Source: Limnoperna fortunei
Taxonomy: Eukaryota; Mollusca; Bivalvia; Mytilida; Modiolidae
DNA length: 64,000 nucleotides
Assembly (NCBI GenBank): GCA_944474755.1
Contig: OX104125.1
Span: 44,345,899 to 44,409,898 of the forward strand
Reading direction: 5' to 3'
A program made the position numbers and the translations under genes. Of this stretch, positions 12,541 to 27,500 are shown one piece after another; the stretch's first letter is position 1, and the number at the start of each line of letters is the position of its first letter. A model generated the notes under the pieces. The model saw nothing but the letters and a program-made list of their open reading frames with translations, searched no databases and was not told where the DNA came from.

Positions 12541-15500
12541 CAGGCAACTGAAACATTTCCACAAAGTGGCACTAAATCCCACAAAACTCCAAAACAAACA
12601 TTAAGGAATTTTTAATATTTTACCATCAGAACTTCTGTCAGACTCTAGTTCAACCGTATCCACATTTTTCATGACTTTTTTCTTGGGTGTTGATGTCAGT
12701 TTCTTGCCTTTTAGTTTTTGTCTGAATTCTGGCATTGTGTCACTTAATGAATTCTGTAACTCTGAAAGAAAAATCATAAAAAATATTAGTTAAAGGAGTC
12801 ACTGTCTTGCAAGATCATTCATTGAGACAAAGATTATATGAAATTTAATTAAATTTTATTTAATTAAATTTCATTGGTGTATATTTAGTGGCAGATAACA
12901 GCCGAGTACCATGATATCAAAGAATGGCAAAGTCTATATTTTGCTATGGGAAACCCCACATATCATTCTGTTCAAAATGCAAAATGCAAGGTGTACAATG
13001 GCGCTATGACAAAGATTCTGTTAAAGTTTAATCAAAATCTATGCAGTGGTCTAGGAGGAGTTGCAGATAGGAGATTGGTACCTCGTACCTCAAGTGACAC
13101 TAAAATGTTCAAAATGAAGTAAAACTTTAAAATTAAAAAACAGTGAATACAGATTTTTTTAGATTTATTAATTAACACATTTAGAACTCTTTTTCTCAAA
13201 TTTTGATGTAATATTTCAACCGCTTGACCGGTGTGGATTTGTTTGTTTGAATGTTGTTTTAACACCACTTTCAGCAATTTTTCAGCTATATCATGGCGTC
13301 CAGTTTTTATTGGGGGAGGAAGCTGGAGTACCTGGAGAAAACCCCAGACCTTCGGTAGGAAAACTGGCAATCCTTGTCAAATTAAGATTGGAGTCGAGCA
13401 CACCCTGCCTGCAGTGAGGCTCGAACCTGCAATCTCAGTGTTGACAGACCACATGATCAATAGCAGACGAACTACCTTAACCACTCGGCCACAGAGGCCC
13501 CGTCCGTTGTGGAAAATATAGTTCTCGTCACTAGTGAGATTTTGGTTCTCATCAGTTGATTAGCTTAAAATAATAACCTCATAAACAAAAATAATGATGT
13601 CATAAACCAAACAACCGCGTAATCAAGTCATGGCGATGAAACTAGGGTTGGGAGAATTTATATTTCATTTCACAAATTCACTACTTTTTAAAATTAGAGA
13701 AATAGAATCTTACATTAGAACTCTTGGATTATTGGATTTCTCCAATCTCAATATTTAAATTATGGAAATGTAAGTCCTCCCCAAGGCTCGGACTTAAAAT
13801 TCCATAATTTAACTATCTCGATTGGAAAAATCTGATAATCCACTTGTACCAATGTAAGATCCTATATATCTTTCGCAAAATGCCTCCAAAATCACAACCA
13901 TTATCTCATAAAAATAATCATTGTTCAATAATTGTTTAATTCCTTCACATATCAAGCTTATTATTTTTTTTTTACATTTAGGGTGTGAACTCATTACAAT
14001 TTATGTTTGTTTGTTTGTTTGATGGTGTTTAACGCCAATTTTAGCAATTTTTCAGCTATATCATGGCGTCCAGTTTTAATTGGGGGAGGAAGCCGGAGTA
14101 CCCGGAGAAAACCCCCGACCTGCGGTAGGGAAACTGGCGATCCTTGTCATACAATTTATGAAACACCATTAATCAGTAAACAAAACAAATTTCAAGTATC
14201 TAATAACAAGAGCACTATAAGTGCAGGTATTCTGGACACACAGTGGATGACTCATATTAAGTGCAGGTATTCTGGACACACAGTGGATGACTCATATTAA
14301 GTGCAGGTATTCTGGACACACAGTGGATGACTCATATTAAGTGCAGGTATTCTGGACACACAGTGGATGACTCATATTAAGTGCAGGTATTCTGGACACA
14401 CAGTGGATGACTCATATTAAGTGCAGGTATTCTGGACACACAGTGGATGACTCATATTAAGTGCAGGTATTCTGGACACACAGTGGATGACTCATATTAA
14501 ATGCAGGTATTCTGGACACACAGTGGATGACTCATATTAAGTGCAGGTATTCTGGACACACAGTGGATGACTCATATTAAGTGCAGGTATTCTGGACACA
14601 CAGTGGATGACTCATATTAAGTGCAGGTATTCTGGACACACAGTGGATGACTCATATTAAATGCAGGTATTCTGGACACACAGTGGATGACTCATATTAA
14701 GTGCAGGTATTCTGGACACACAGTGGATGACTCATATTAAGTGCAGGTATTCTGGACACACAGTGGATGACTCATATTAAGTGCAGGTATTCTGGACACA
14801 CAGTGGATGACTCATATTAAGTGCAGGTATTCTGGACACACAGTGGATGACTCATATTAAGTGCAGGTATTCTGGACACACAGTGGATGACTCATATTAA
14901 GTGCAGGTATTCTGGACACACAGTGGATGACTCATATTAAGTGCAGGTATTCTGGACACACAGTGGATGACTCATATTAAGTGCAGGTATTCTGGACACA
15001 CAGTGGATGACTCATATTAAGTGCAGGTATTCTGGACACACAGTGGATGACTCATATTAAATGCAGGTATTCTGGACACGCAGTGGATGACTCATATTAA
15101 GTGCAGGTATTCTGGACACACAGTGGATGACTCATATTAAGTGCAGGTATTCTGGACACACAGTGGATGACTCATATTAAATGCAGGTATTCTGGACACA
15201 CAGTGGATGACTCATATTAAATGCAGGTATTCTGGACACACAGTGGATGACTCATATTAAATGCAGGTATTCTGGACACACAGTGGATGACTCATATTAA
15301 ATGCAGGTATTCTGGACACACAGTGGATGACTCATATTAAATTTAAAAAGAAACATTTACTTTTTGTACTTATTTAAAGGTAATGTAGAAAATTCACCAC
15401 CATTTTTCTCAATCTAATTAAAATTTAATCTTTCACTTCACAACGACAATAAAAATAAGTGCAGACCCAGAAATATGCCTCGCCTGCATTCCACATCAGT

Positions 15501-18500
15501 AATGAAAAAAGTCATTATAAGCATTTCGTAAATAGCATTAAATTGTTATCATTTAAAATATACAATGCAGAAAAAAGACCTAATCCAAAAACTTTAACAT
15601 AGTTGCTGGACCGTGAAATTTGGGTCAATGACTATCATGGCAGGCGAGATAAAAGGGGGGGGGGGGTGGGAGCAAGTGAAGATTTAATTTTAATTAGATT
15701 GCATTCTTTTTAAAGGTTAGGGTCATGAAAGATAGATATTAATTCAATAAAACACACAACAAAATTTGTCAGAGAAGGGACGTAACTCATGAATCTTTAG
15801 AAAAGGGAGATAACTCATTAATCTTTGTAATTTTATAAAAAGATTTGTCACATGATTAAGAACTGCCATATGTCGTTTGTATTTCTCTAGTGATTGTAAA
15901 AAATTACTGTACTAAAGACTTATGGAGACATAAATCACACAATCAAGTTAACACTACTTTCAGCACAACAAAATCTGTCAGAAAAGGGAGGTAACTCGTG
16001 AATCTTTAGAAAGGGAGATAACTCATTAATCCCATAAATCAAACAATCAAGTTAAAACTACTTTCAGCAATCTTTCAGCTATATTGTGGTGTCCTGGGTT
16101 TATTGGAGGATGAAGCCAAAGTACCCAAAGAAAACCCCTGACCTTCAGTAAGAAAACCACATACAATCTTTGTCAGTTAAGACTAGAGGATGAGCACAAC
16201 CTGCTCACAGTAGTATTATGATTAATAGTAGATGACCAATAACCACAAGCAAGCGAGGCCACCAGTTAAAAAGTGATTGATTGATTGGATGTTTGCTTTA
16301 CATCCAGTGGAATAAGGGGTGGGCTGGTACATAGGGAACACAATTTTGAGTACCACTGGAAAAGTATGGAGTATTGGGAGGAGAATTGAGCCTTTTGTAG
16401 CAGCTACAATGAGCTTATAGTATTATTTTTCAAAATCTCATAAGGGGTCTTTATCCTCCAAGGAACATTGAAAATCTCCAAACATGTCACCCACTAGGTC
16501 CACGTCCAGGCTTTATTTATCATGACTTATGACCTGATAACCCCCCCCCCCCTTCCCCCAACAAGACGGTCTCCCCTATCTGCCACCAAGGGATACAGGG
16601 GAAGAAGACGGCTAGTATATATGTATATTATATACAGCTCCATCTATAATATTGGATACTTTTTGTTTATTTGTTGAAAATGTTAAGCTGTTAATGAATA
16701 ACTGAAAAAAAAGAAATACAAATTCTTTTGCCTGTATGTAATTGCAATCTTTGCAGCTTATGCTATATCAAATTGCACACTTTCCAGAAAAGTAGTGTTT
16801 CAAATTATGACCAACTGATTTGTTGGGATAAACATTATTGTCCAATTTTGGGCAGTATTTAATAATCCAATTATGAACAAGTTAAAAACATACCTGGTTA
16901 TTATAAGTCCTTAACTGAGCCCCAATCATACCACACATCAAAAAGCAGAAAATCAGAAAATCAAGATTACACTGCAAAGAGTTATCTTTCACTGTCTGTG
17001 TAATCAAAATATTACACTTTGGAAATACTTAGTTACCATGGAAACATCTACATCACAGAAGTAAAAACAACCCACCCATTATCAAATTTATGCCAAAATA
17101 TTAAGACATATACTTCACAATATTAGTGTAAATGTCAAAGATGGAGCTGATAAAATTCTGCTTCTGTTTTTTTGCAAAATAATTCCCAAAAATAAAACAT
17201 AGTGCATGTTTGTTTATTAAATTCCTGTGAAGGTCATAGCTTGGCAGGTTAATGATTCTTGCAATTAAGCAAATTACTGTATTTTTCTATCTACAAGTCA
17301 CTGCTTTTTCATGTTATTTTACAGACAATATTTAAGAGTGCCTTTCAAGATGTGCTTCAAATTTTTAGTAATTTCTAGGCAGAAATAATGTAATTAATTT
17401 GAAACTGCAAGAGAATCTATAATTATTAGTGAGGAATTTAATTGCCTACACAAAATGTGAGAAGTACACATAATTTTGTTTTATAATTTTCCAATTATTT
17501 TGAAAAACATTACTAAAAGATAACAAGAATTACTAATCAAGCACTACAACATTAAAAAAATTCATGACTCAAATTTACCCTATCAATGCTTTTAAAATTT
17601 TCAACAAAATATCTTATGTAAAATAAAGTTATCTTCCTTACAAAACAAGAAAATGCTCGGCGACACTGCATAATGTCCCACTTCGCATATTTTTGTAAAC
17701 AGCCCCCCTTTTTCCTAAGTTTAGTCAAGTGTGAAATATCTGCTACAGCCATACAAAATTTCGACAGTGAAGAGATCTCATCATGTTGTAACTGTGTACC
17801 AAGTTTCATAAGGATGTGTAGTTATCTTCATAAAAAAAAAGTTCAACACTGAGGTGGGACAGACAGACGGACAAACGAACAAATGAACAGAATAAACAGG
17901 GGATATCAAGAAATGACAACGAATAAAACAAAATAAACAGGCTTTCAAACATTCAAAAATCCCACAATTTAACTAGGACAACAAATCACTAGCATTTTAT
18001 TTGAAGCAATCAATGAACATTTTGACATTTTTGTGATGGGACAGAACTGACATTTTAAACCTTAATAATTGTTTTTCATTGGTTGGATTAAATATTATTG
18101 CCAACTTGTAAACTTACAAAAATCTTTATCTCAAAAATATCAGTACTTCCTATCCAGGGCTTAACAACTGCAATAAAAATACATGCTATAATTTCTAAAT
18201 TTTCAGTGCCAAAAATGAGTGTCAAAGTTTATATGTGTTTGGGTTGACCTGGTTAACGGGATCTTGCATATTTTTATGTGTTTAATCAAAAAGTGTGAAA
18301 TAGTCTGTGTTGGATTTGTTTGTTTGATGTTTGATGTTTGTTTGATGATGTTTAACGCCACTTTCAGCATCATGGCATCCAGTTTTTATTCAGGGATGAA
18401 GCCGGAGTACCTGGAGAAAACCCCCCTGACATTTGGTAACTGGCAATCCTTGTCAATTAAGATTGGAGTCGAGTACACCCTGCCTGCAGTGAGACTCGAA

Positions 18501-21500
18501 CCACCAACTTCAGTGTTGACGGACCATGTGATCAATAGTAGACGAACTGCCTTAAACACTCGGCCACCGAATCCCCAGTCTGTTTTGGAGGACAAATAGT
18601 TGAGGTACCACATGACAGAGGCAGAAGGCAGCAGTCTGTATCAGTTTGACCTGCATGAATTAGTTTAAACTTCTCTTACAACAATTTTTCTGCAGAGACT
18701 AGAAGTTCGAAAGTTATTTTAGAAGCACACATTCATGGAATTAAGGTTTACTCATATCCAAATTATACATACGGGTATACAAACTTTTTCAATTAACTTG
18801 ATTTATATTCATTTCTCTTTTTTTGCAGTGGCATAAAAAATATTTCCTCAAAATAGAGCAAATACAAAATATAAGTACATATATCTATGAACCAAAAAAC
18901 AATGAAGGTAAGAAAGCCGACACACTGTTAATGATAACTGACATCATTTCTGTAAATTAGAGTGCACACAGCCTACAACAACCTGTTAGTACACATCTTT
19001 GTATTTGATGTATGGGGCTAATACATATTTTTGTTTGATGTATGAGGCTAATACATATTTTTGTTTGATGTATGGGGCTAACATACATTTTGATATATAT
19101 GTGTCTTCACATCTCTGTTATATTCCTCAGTCATAATAGACTTTGATTAAGCATTTTCTCCCAATGAAAACTGGCAATTATATAAAGCTGAATAAATTGA
19201 ACTTAGAGTTGCAGTAAACATGGTAAACTTAAAACAAACATTCAAACATCTATATTAAAGTGTGTAAATGGTGTTTAATGCCACATTTAGCAATTTTTCA
19301 GCTATATCATCGGTTTTTTTCCTGGGGAGGAAGCTGGATAACCGGGAGAAAACCCCTGACAGCCGACCGTCCGTAATTCAACTGACAATCCTTGTCAATT
19401 AAGACTAGTGTTGAGTACACCCTGTCCACAGAGAGGCTTGAACCGACAACCTCATTGTTGACAGACCATGTGATCAATAGTACTCCACTAACATTAACAT
19501 CTTGGCCACTGAGGCTCCCAACATTTACATTAAAATTTATAAAGCAACTAAATATTTCATATACACAAAATTATTATTGAAAAAATATTCAAAAATCTTT
19601 TGGCACCACATTGTATAAAGTTTACACCAATGGCAAACATTTTATTCTATTGTTTTTTGACAAAGTGGACTTGAAAAGTTCTTTCTTGGAACTTTTGTCG
19701 AATGTTTTTGTAAAATTGGTTAAAAATAAAATATTTTACAAATTAAAAAAAAAAAAAATAGCAATAAATGCATAACATTCCCACTAAAGTGTAATTTGTT
19801 TTTCAAAACTTTTTTTGAAGACTTGTTTTAAACGGTGTATGTAGCAGTAATTTTCCACATAAGAAAATGTATCTGGGCAACACTGATGTTCCGCTTGGCA
19901 GTCTTATTTAAACACCCCACTCAAACCATGTTCTCTCAAGCCTGAAATATTTGGCACAGCCATAAAGAATTTTTCCAGTGCCATCAATCAAGTTCCATGA
20001 AGATGTGAAGTCATCTTCATACAAAAAAGTTTCAACATGGTTGGACAGATGAACAGACCGACTTACCGAAAAGCTCTACCTACACCAACTATCATTGGCA
20101 GGACATAAAAATGACATAAAGGTGGCAACAATTTAACCAACATATTTTATTGCACTTGTTTGCTGTTTGTTGTTTGTCTGAACAGTTTTTTTACTGCCCC
20201 TCTGTAACTCTATGCCACTAATTCTGAAGTCCTCTTTATAAATACACACACTTATACTAGTGGATCAACTCATTACATATCCATTTGGATATTTTACAAA
20301 TTTATACCTAAGGTCAATATTTCCATAAAATATTGACTAATTCAATAACATGAATAATGTTCATTACAAAAACAAGTTAACAATAATATTAGGGAAATAT
20401 AAACAGACCTAAGGACTGCAATCTGTGAAGCAAGAATTACAAAAAGGGAGGAGCAAGTGAAATATTTAATTATAATTAGATTGACATTAAGGGCTGACAA
20501 TTTTGACTGCTATATGTAACAGACAAGTACAAAGTTCGGTATGAAATTCCTCATATTCAATGTCAAAGAAAGAAAGAAGACAATACATGGACCAAAATCC
20601 AACAAACCAGACAAATGGCTGATTAGAACCTCTTGTTAATTGTAGCAGACAACATACAGAAATAAAGGTGCAAAAGTCATTAGTACATGGAGTGGTTACA
20701 TTTATTTGTTGTCCTTGACAAGGTCATTAATTGGTAAATACATATTCATAGCAGTGTTTACATCATGTGTAGATTAATGTACAAAATAACTGCATTCCTG
20801 TACACTGCCATTCTTACAAGCCTCGAACAATTTTATTTCAAGTTTGTTTTTGTCTGAAATGTTGCCCCCTCTGTACCCTAAATTTCTCAACAATGGAAGT
20901 TGACCAGTATGTACAGCTACATTTACCTCAATCCATATCACGTTTTATAAAACTCTGTTTGGTAGTTTCAGAGGAGTTGCGTTCACAAGCTGATTAAGTG
21001 GTATATAATAATGTGAAATTTCAAAGGGGTGTAACTCCTACAAAATTCACCAGAAAAAAACACTATAATATGCACTACTACATTGTTTCCTCAATCAATA
21101 CCATGTATCATAAAATTCTTGTTAGTTGTTTCAGAGGAGTTGTGTTCATTTAATGGTATATAATATTGTGAAATTTCTAAGTTCAAAGCGGTCTAACTCC
21201 TACAGAATTCCCAAGATAAAAAATTCCCAAAAAATATCTCTCAATCCAAACAGTTTCATAAAATGCTGTTGATTAATTTCAGAAGAGTTAGGCCGACAAA
21301 ATGTGTGATGGACAGAATTACAGGCCAAAAGTACAAAGCCAAGTGGGAGGGGGGAGGGACACAATTGTTAGTCTTAGCTTCTGAAATGTAACTAAGTACC
21401 TAACAAAAAGGACACATACAGTAATACTGGAACAGTGTTCCTGTAGTGAGTAGGGGTTGCACCAAGTACTCTGGCTTTTTTCCCAAATTTACAACTATTT

Positions 21501-24500
21501 CTACTTGACAAAATTTTCTGTTTACCAAGCTACACAGCTAATTTGTAGATACATGGCTAAACAGCACTGAATATAGCATATGGGAATCAAACTACTCCTA
21601 TACCTAGCGACACAACAGTGAGCTCTGTGATGCATGACCAGGGCTACACAGCACTGAATATAACATATGGGAATGGAACTCCACCTAGGCCTAGAGACAC
21701 AACAATGAGCTCTGTGACATAGGGCCAGGGATAAAGAACACTAAATATAACATATAGGAATCAAACTCCCCTTGCCATAGAGACACAACACTGAACTCAA
21801 GGAAGCAACCAGCATTTGTGTTTATGGTAATCTGTTGTACTGTCTGTTAGTGAGGTTAATTATCTCCCCTATATATAAGAAAATCCATTGGTTTGCTGCA
21901 GATGTTCAGAAATACAGTGATTCTCTAATTAACAAATTATTTCATCTTATGTTCTTATGCAACAACATGTACAAATAATTAGCATTAATTTGTGCTGATT
22001 AATGAAAAAACTTCCAATCAACAGTGTATATAAGGTCATGACCTGTTTGTAAAATATCAATGATTTGATCAATCTAAGTAAAAAAGATAAAAATAGATAA
22101 AATTTCTAAAATCTGATATGCTTGGGTTGTAAAGTAGGGTTGCAGTAAATGGTAAATACTTTAAAATTTGTTGGAAGCATGCAAGTTTGAGATAAAAAAA
22201 AAAAGCAGGGGAGTTGATGACGCAAAAATGTTAGCTTCATCAATAAAATTTTAGAAAAATGACTACCAAATTCCCAAGTCAGGAGAAATAGGGGACAAAA
22301 TTCCTTGAACAATTCCCATTATAACCAAATCAAAATATTTTCTGTCATTGAACTTCAAACATACAAAGATTGTGACAAGAAAAAATAATTCGAAGCAAAA
22401 ATCTGGTCAAATACATTATATTGTCTTCTGTTTGAATGGTGCCACTTTCAGCTATTTTTTTCTGCAGCCATTTTTTTAGCTGTATCATGGCAGCCAGATT
22501 TTTTCAGCCATACAATTGGGGAGGTACCTATAGTACTATGTGGAAACCCCAAACTATCAGTCATTCTATTTTGTTATAACTACATACATTTGTAAGTAAG
22601 TATTTTAAGAATCCCCCTCCCTTATTTCTAAAGCTTTTCAAAAGAGGACAGATATGGTGTTGATAAGTTTAAACATGATTGCTATTTTTTCATGTTTTGC
22701 TCAATTTAGCTTTCAATGTACATAACCCCTGTCTACAGTAGGCTGGGACAATACTGGGAGAGTTCCCAGTGCTCGACCCACAGAGCAGCCCAGCATGTCC
22801 CCGGGTGGCGGATAGGGGAGACCTTCTCGTTGGGGGGGGGGGGGGGGGGGGGCTGTCAGGTTATAATACGAAAAGCCTGATCGTGGACAGTAGTGGGTAA
22901 CGTGTAAGAAGAGTGCCGCGCTCCTTGCACGATAAAGACACCTTTTGTAGATTTCGAAAAAGAGTAGGCTCTTTGTAGCCACTACAAAAGACTATATTTT
23001 CCGCCCCTACCCAAAACCCCATACTTTTCCAGTGGCAGTCAAAATTTGTATTCTCTGTGACCCTTCCCACCCCCATTTTTTTGATTTATTGTTTGTTAAC
23101 TTGTTCCCGTCCTGAATATAGCTGAAATACTGCTCGCTGGACATAAAGCAGACATCCAATCAATCAATCAATCTACAGTAGGCACTCCAGGAATGTACAC
23201 AACACCTATCAGTGGGGGAGGGGGGGTGTGATGGTGTGCTCGACTTTAACCTTTATTGAAATGGATTGCTTTATTGAAATTTTTCTGCTGAAGATCAGTG
23301 GTTTTTTACCCTCGTACTCCAGCTTCTTCCTTCAATAACAACTGGGATACCATGATATAGCCAAACAATTGCTCAATATGGCATTAAACACTAAACAAAC
23401 AAATGACATGTACTGTGAGCTAATCACTAGTGATATCCTCACTTTCACAATTATGTGTAAAAATCAAAGTATTCGGTAAACAGGAAGTAGATGACCAAGG
23501 AGCATAAAATGGCTATAAACTATATGGTACTATAGGATAAAGCAATATTCAAAATATCAGGCTTCTGCATCCTATATCTGCAAAGAAAACTGTGACAAAA
23601 ATTCGTGTTAAGGACAAACAGAGGAATGGACTATGGTAAAACAGTATACCCCCTCTTCTTGGAAGTGGGGGTATATCAAACAAACAAACAATTGATGATA
23701 AAGCATCAGATAAAACTAAATTTTAATAATCATTTTTAAAAGTTTTTACTTACTCGTATCAATGCCTGAACTTACACATAACTATAAATAAGAAAGGCCT
23801 GAAAGTGGTGTTAAACACCAATCAAGCAAATCAGAAACAGATTCTATCATCACAGGTTAATCAATAACATCTAGTGCTGAAGTTGTGTTAAACACCAATC
23901 AAACAAATCAGAAACAGATTCTATCATCACAGGTTAACTAATAACATCTAGTGCTGAAGTTGTGTTAAACACCAATCAAACAAATCAGAAACAGATTCTA
24001 TCATCACAGGTTAACTAATAACATCTAGTGCTGAAGTTGTGTTAAACACCAATCAAACAAATCAGAAACAGATTCTATCATCACAGGTTAACTAATAACA
24101 TCTAGTGCTGAAGTTGTGTTAAACACCAATCAAACAAATCAGAAACAGATTCTATCATCACAGGTTAACTAATAACATCTAGTGCTGAAGTTGTGTTAAA
24201 CACCAATCAAGCAAATCAGAAACAGATTCTATCATCACAGGTTAACCAATAACATCTAGTGCTGAAGTTGTGTTAAACCCAAATCAAACAAATCAGAAAC
24301 AGATTCTATCATCACAGGTTAACCAATAACATCTAGTGCTGAAGTTGTGTTAAACACCAATCAAACAAATCAGAAACAGATTCTATCATCACAGGTTAAC
24401 TAATAACATCTAGTGCTGAAGTTGTGTTAAACACCAATCAAACAAATCAGAAACAGATTCTATCATCACAGGTTAACTAATAACATCTAGTGCTGAAGTT

Positions 24501-27500
24501 GTGTTAAACACCAATCAAGCAAATCAGAAACAGATTCTATCATCACAGGTTAACCAATAACATCTAGTGCTGAAGTTGTGTTAAACACCAATCAAACAAA
24601 TCAGAAACAGATTCTATCATCACAGGTTAACCAATAACATCTAGTGCTGAAGTTGTGTTAAACACCAATCAAACAAATCAGAAACAGATTCTATCATCAC
24701 AGGTTAACTAATAACATCTAGTGCTGAAGTTGTGTTAAACACCAATCAAACAAATCAGAAACAGATTCTATCATCACAGGTTAACTAATAACATCTAGTG
24801 CTGAAGTTGTGTTAAACACCAATCAAGCAAATCAGAAACAGATTCTATCATCACAGGTTAACCAATAACATCTAGTGCTGAAGTTGTGTTAAACCCAAAT
24901 CAAACAAATCAGAAACAGATTCTATCATCACAGGTTAACCAACCCAGTAATACATTTTATATATCAAGTGTTGATACTATCAATACTAACAATCTTAAAA
25001 TGTGTATTGGAACACATCAATCGTTATGAGATAACAATTTTGTTACCATGGTAACAGAAGTCTATTAATCACTTACAGACAGTATCTAGTCTATTTAAAT
25101 CTTTAATCTCTTTTTTTTAAAATTCCTGTGCCATGAAGCACCAAACCTATGCATCATACTATCGTGGGTGAATGTAGATAGTTCAGCCAGTTTTCGCATA
25201 AGTTGAATCATGAATATTCATGACATACTATTCAACAATGAATATTAATAAGTTACCTATTTCTCATATTTTTCATCAATTCTCAAAAACTGAAAACCAT
25301 CAAATTTCAAGTACAAATTATGAAAATAAAATTATTATAGTCATATATGATGACATACTGTTAAAATAAATATAAATATCTTAATTGCAAATTTTGCCTA
25401 TATGGGTCAAAGCAATTTACAAACAAACAAAACACCAACAACAGTATATTACACACAATAAAAACATCATAAACAATAGTGAAAAGGAACAATTAATTAG
25501 AAGTAGTACATTTCAACCAATGTGGACTTTTTTTGTAATTCCAGTAATTGCAACTATAAATATTTAAATTGCGGGTTCGATTCTCACTGCAGGCAGGGTG
25601 TACTCGACTCCAATCTTAATTGACAAGGATTGTCAGTTGTCCTACCGCAGGTCAGGGATTCTCTCCTGGTACTCCGGCTTCCTCCTCTAATAAAAACTGG
25701 ACGCCAAGATATAGCTGAAAAATTGCTGAAAGTGGTGTTAAAACACCATTCAAACAAACAAACAAACAACTTTATTCAATAAATACATTACTCAAAATAA
25801 AAGACCAACCATTATTTAATTGAGATTGTGTAATATATGTAACAAAATTGAGGATGACTTTCATTTTATTTTTGAATGCAAATTAAACAAGTGTGGACTG
25901 TGAGCACGCTCACAAAGGGATACCCCCTTCTTCGCTTTCAAGTCCAATTATCTCCCCTTAATGATATCGGAGGTCAATAAAAATCCTTCATGCACATCTA
26001 CATATAATGTAATTCCTTTATGCTAAGTATCATAAAATTTCATCAAGCGGTTTAGGAGGAGTTGTGCTTACTAGGAATGTGGACAGACAGACAGACCGAC
26101 AGACAGACAGGGTGATTCCTATATACCCCCAAACAAGTTTGCACTGGGTTTAACAAATCTATTAAAACAGAACATATGAATGTTTAAAAAAAAAATTTAA
26201 TAATTATAGACAATATGACAATAAAAGAAAAAATATCAATGATATTGAATCCAGAATCTGAGAAACATGTAAGATTGCTGGGCTCCTTTTTGAAACAGTC
26301 TATATTTCTGAGGACACAGGGAGCCAAAATATTTCTTAATGTGTTTCTTTGTTTTTCAATTTTGTTTGTATTGTTGTTGTTTGTAGCTATTGACACTTCA
26401 GGGTGAAATTGCTAATCAAATTTATGACTGACTTAATGTTGATGATCTTTTCTGTACACAGGCTTAATGGTAAATGTGCAGCATCAAGCACACAAACTTT
26501 ATAATATACAGCGATGTCCTGAATATATAGCTGAAATATTGCTTCCTGGATGTTAAACACCAATTAATCAATCATTATTATCCATTGACCCCATTGCTAA
26601 ACTAGATTTTGTTTGTTGGAATGATGTTTAATGCCACTTTCAGCAATTTTTCAGCTTGAGGTCAAGGTCAAGGTCAAAGGTCATCTACCATTGTATGCCA
26701 CACATCACCTTGATGTTTACTACTCACATATCAAATATGAAAAGATTAAAAGTTTATAGCTCAGACAAGATTAGCTTTGGACTGATGGACTCGCAGACAG
26801 ACCGAAGGACGGAAAGATTGATAACTTATGATAGGGTGTCTGCCATTAAAATAGTATGTCAACTAAGGCAGCTACCAATTACATGAGTTATGCCCAGAAA
26901 CTCACAGACAGTCAAGACTAATGATGATATAACACATCTACAACAATTTGTCTCAAAATGTCTTTAACATTTAACATAGAAAACAGTGAAAATATAAAAA
27001 AAGGGGGGGGGGGAGAGTCGCCTTTTAACCAACCTTATTATATTCAGCCCATTACATATCATTACTTGCAACCACATGTAGAAACCAGTACTTCATTCAT
27101 ATAACAGATAACATTTGATTATGACCAAATGTTTAATATGAAGCAGGGGGGGGGGGGGGGGCACATTCAACCAAATATATTTGTTTGTGGTCTTGGCAAA
27201 AAAAACAAGAAATTTTCTACCTCCTTCCAAATGTGCTAAAAACACTAATTTTACTATATTTGCTCATGAAAATTAATTAACCCCTCACAGGTCTATACCC
27301 ACCACCCAATGAGAAAACTGTTGATCCATTATCTTCAAAACATTTTTTTTTTCACGTTAATATGTTAACAAATTGGCTTCTCGGGATATCAGTACAACAT
27401 ACCGACCTTTATTTGGGACCATGGTAACAAAAAAACCTAGATTCTGACCCCCCCCCCCACCCCCTTTCCCTTCTTTAACCACCCAATGAGAAAATTGTGG

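Noticed and set aside
14221..15340. CRISPR array because of regular short repeats
   Set aside because: Units are directly tandem with no unique spacers, and the genome is animal.
22713..23076. 89- and 71-codon minus frames near a G run
   Set aside because: They fall in a dispersed repeat present in several copies and depend on the length of a homopolymer.
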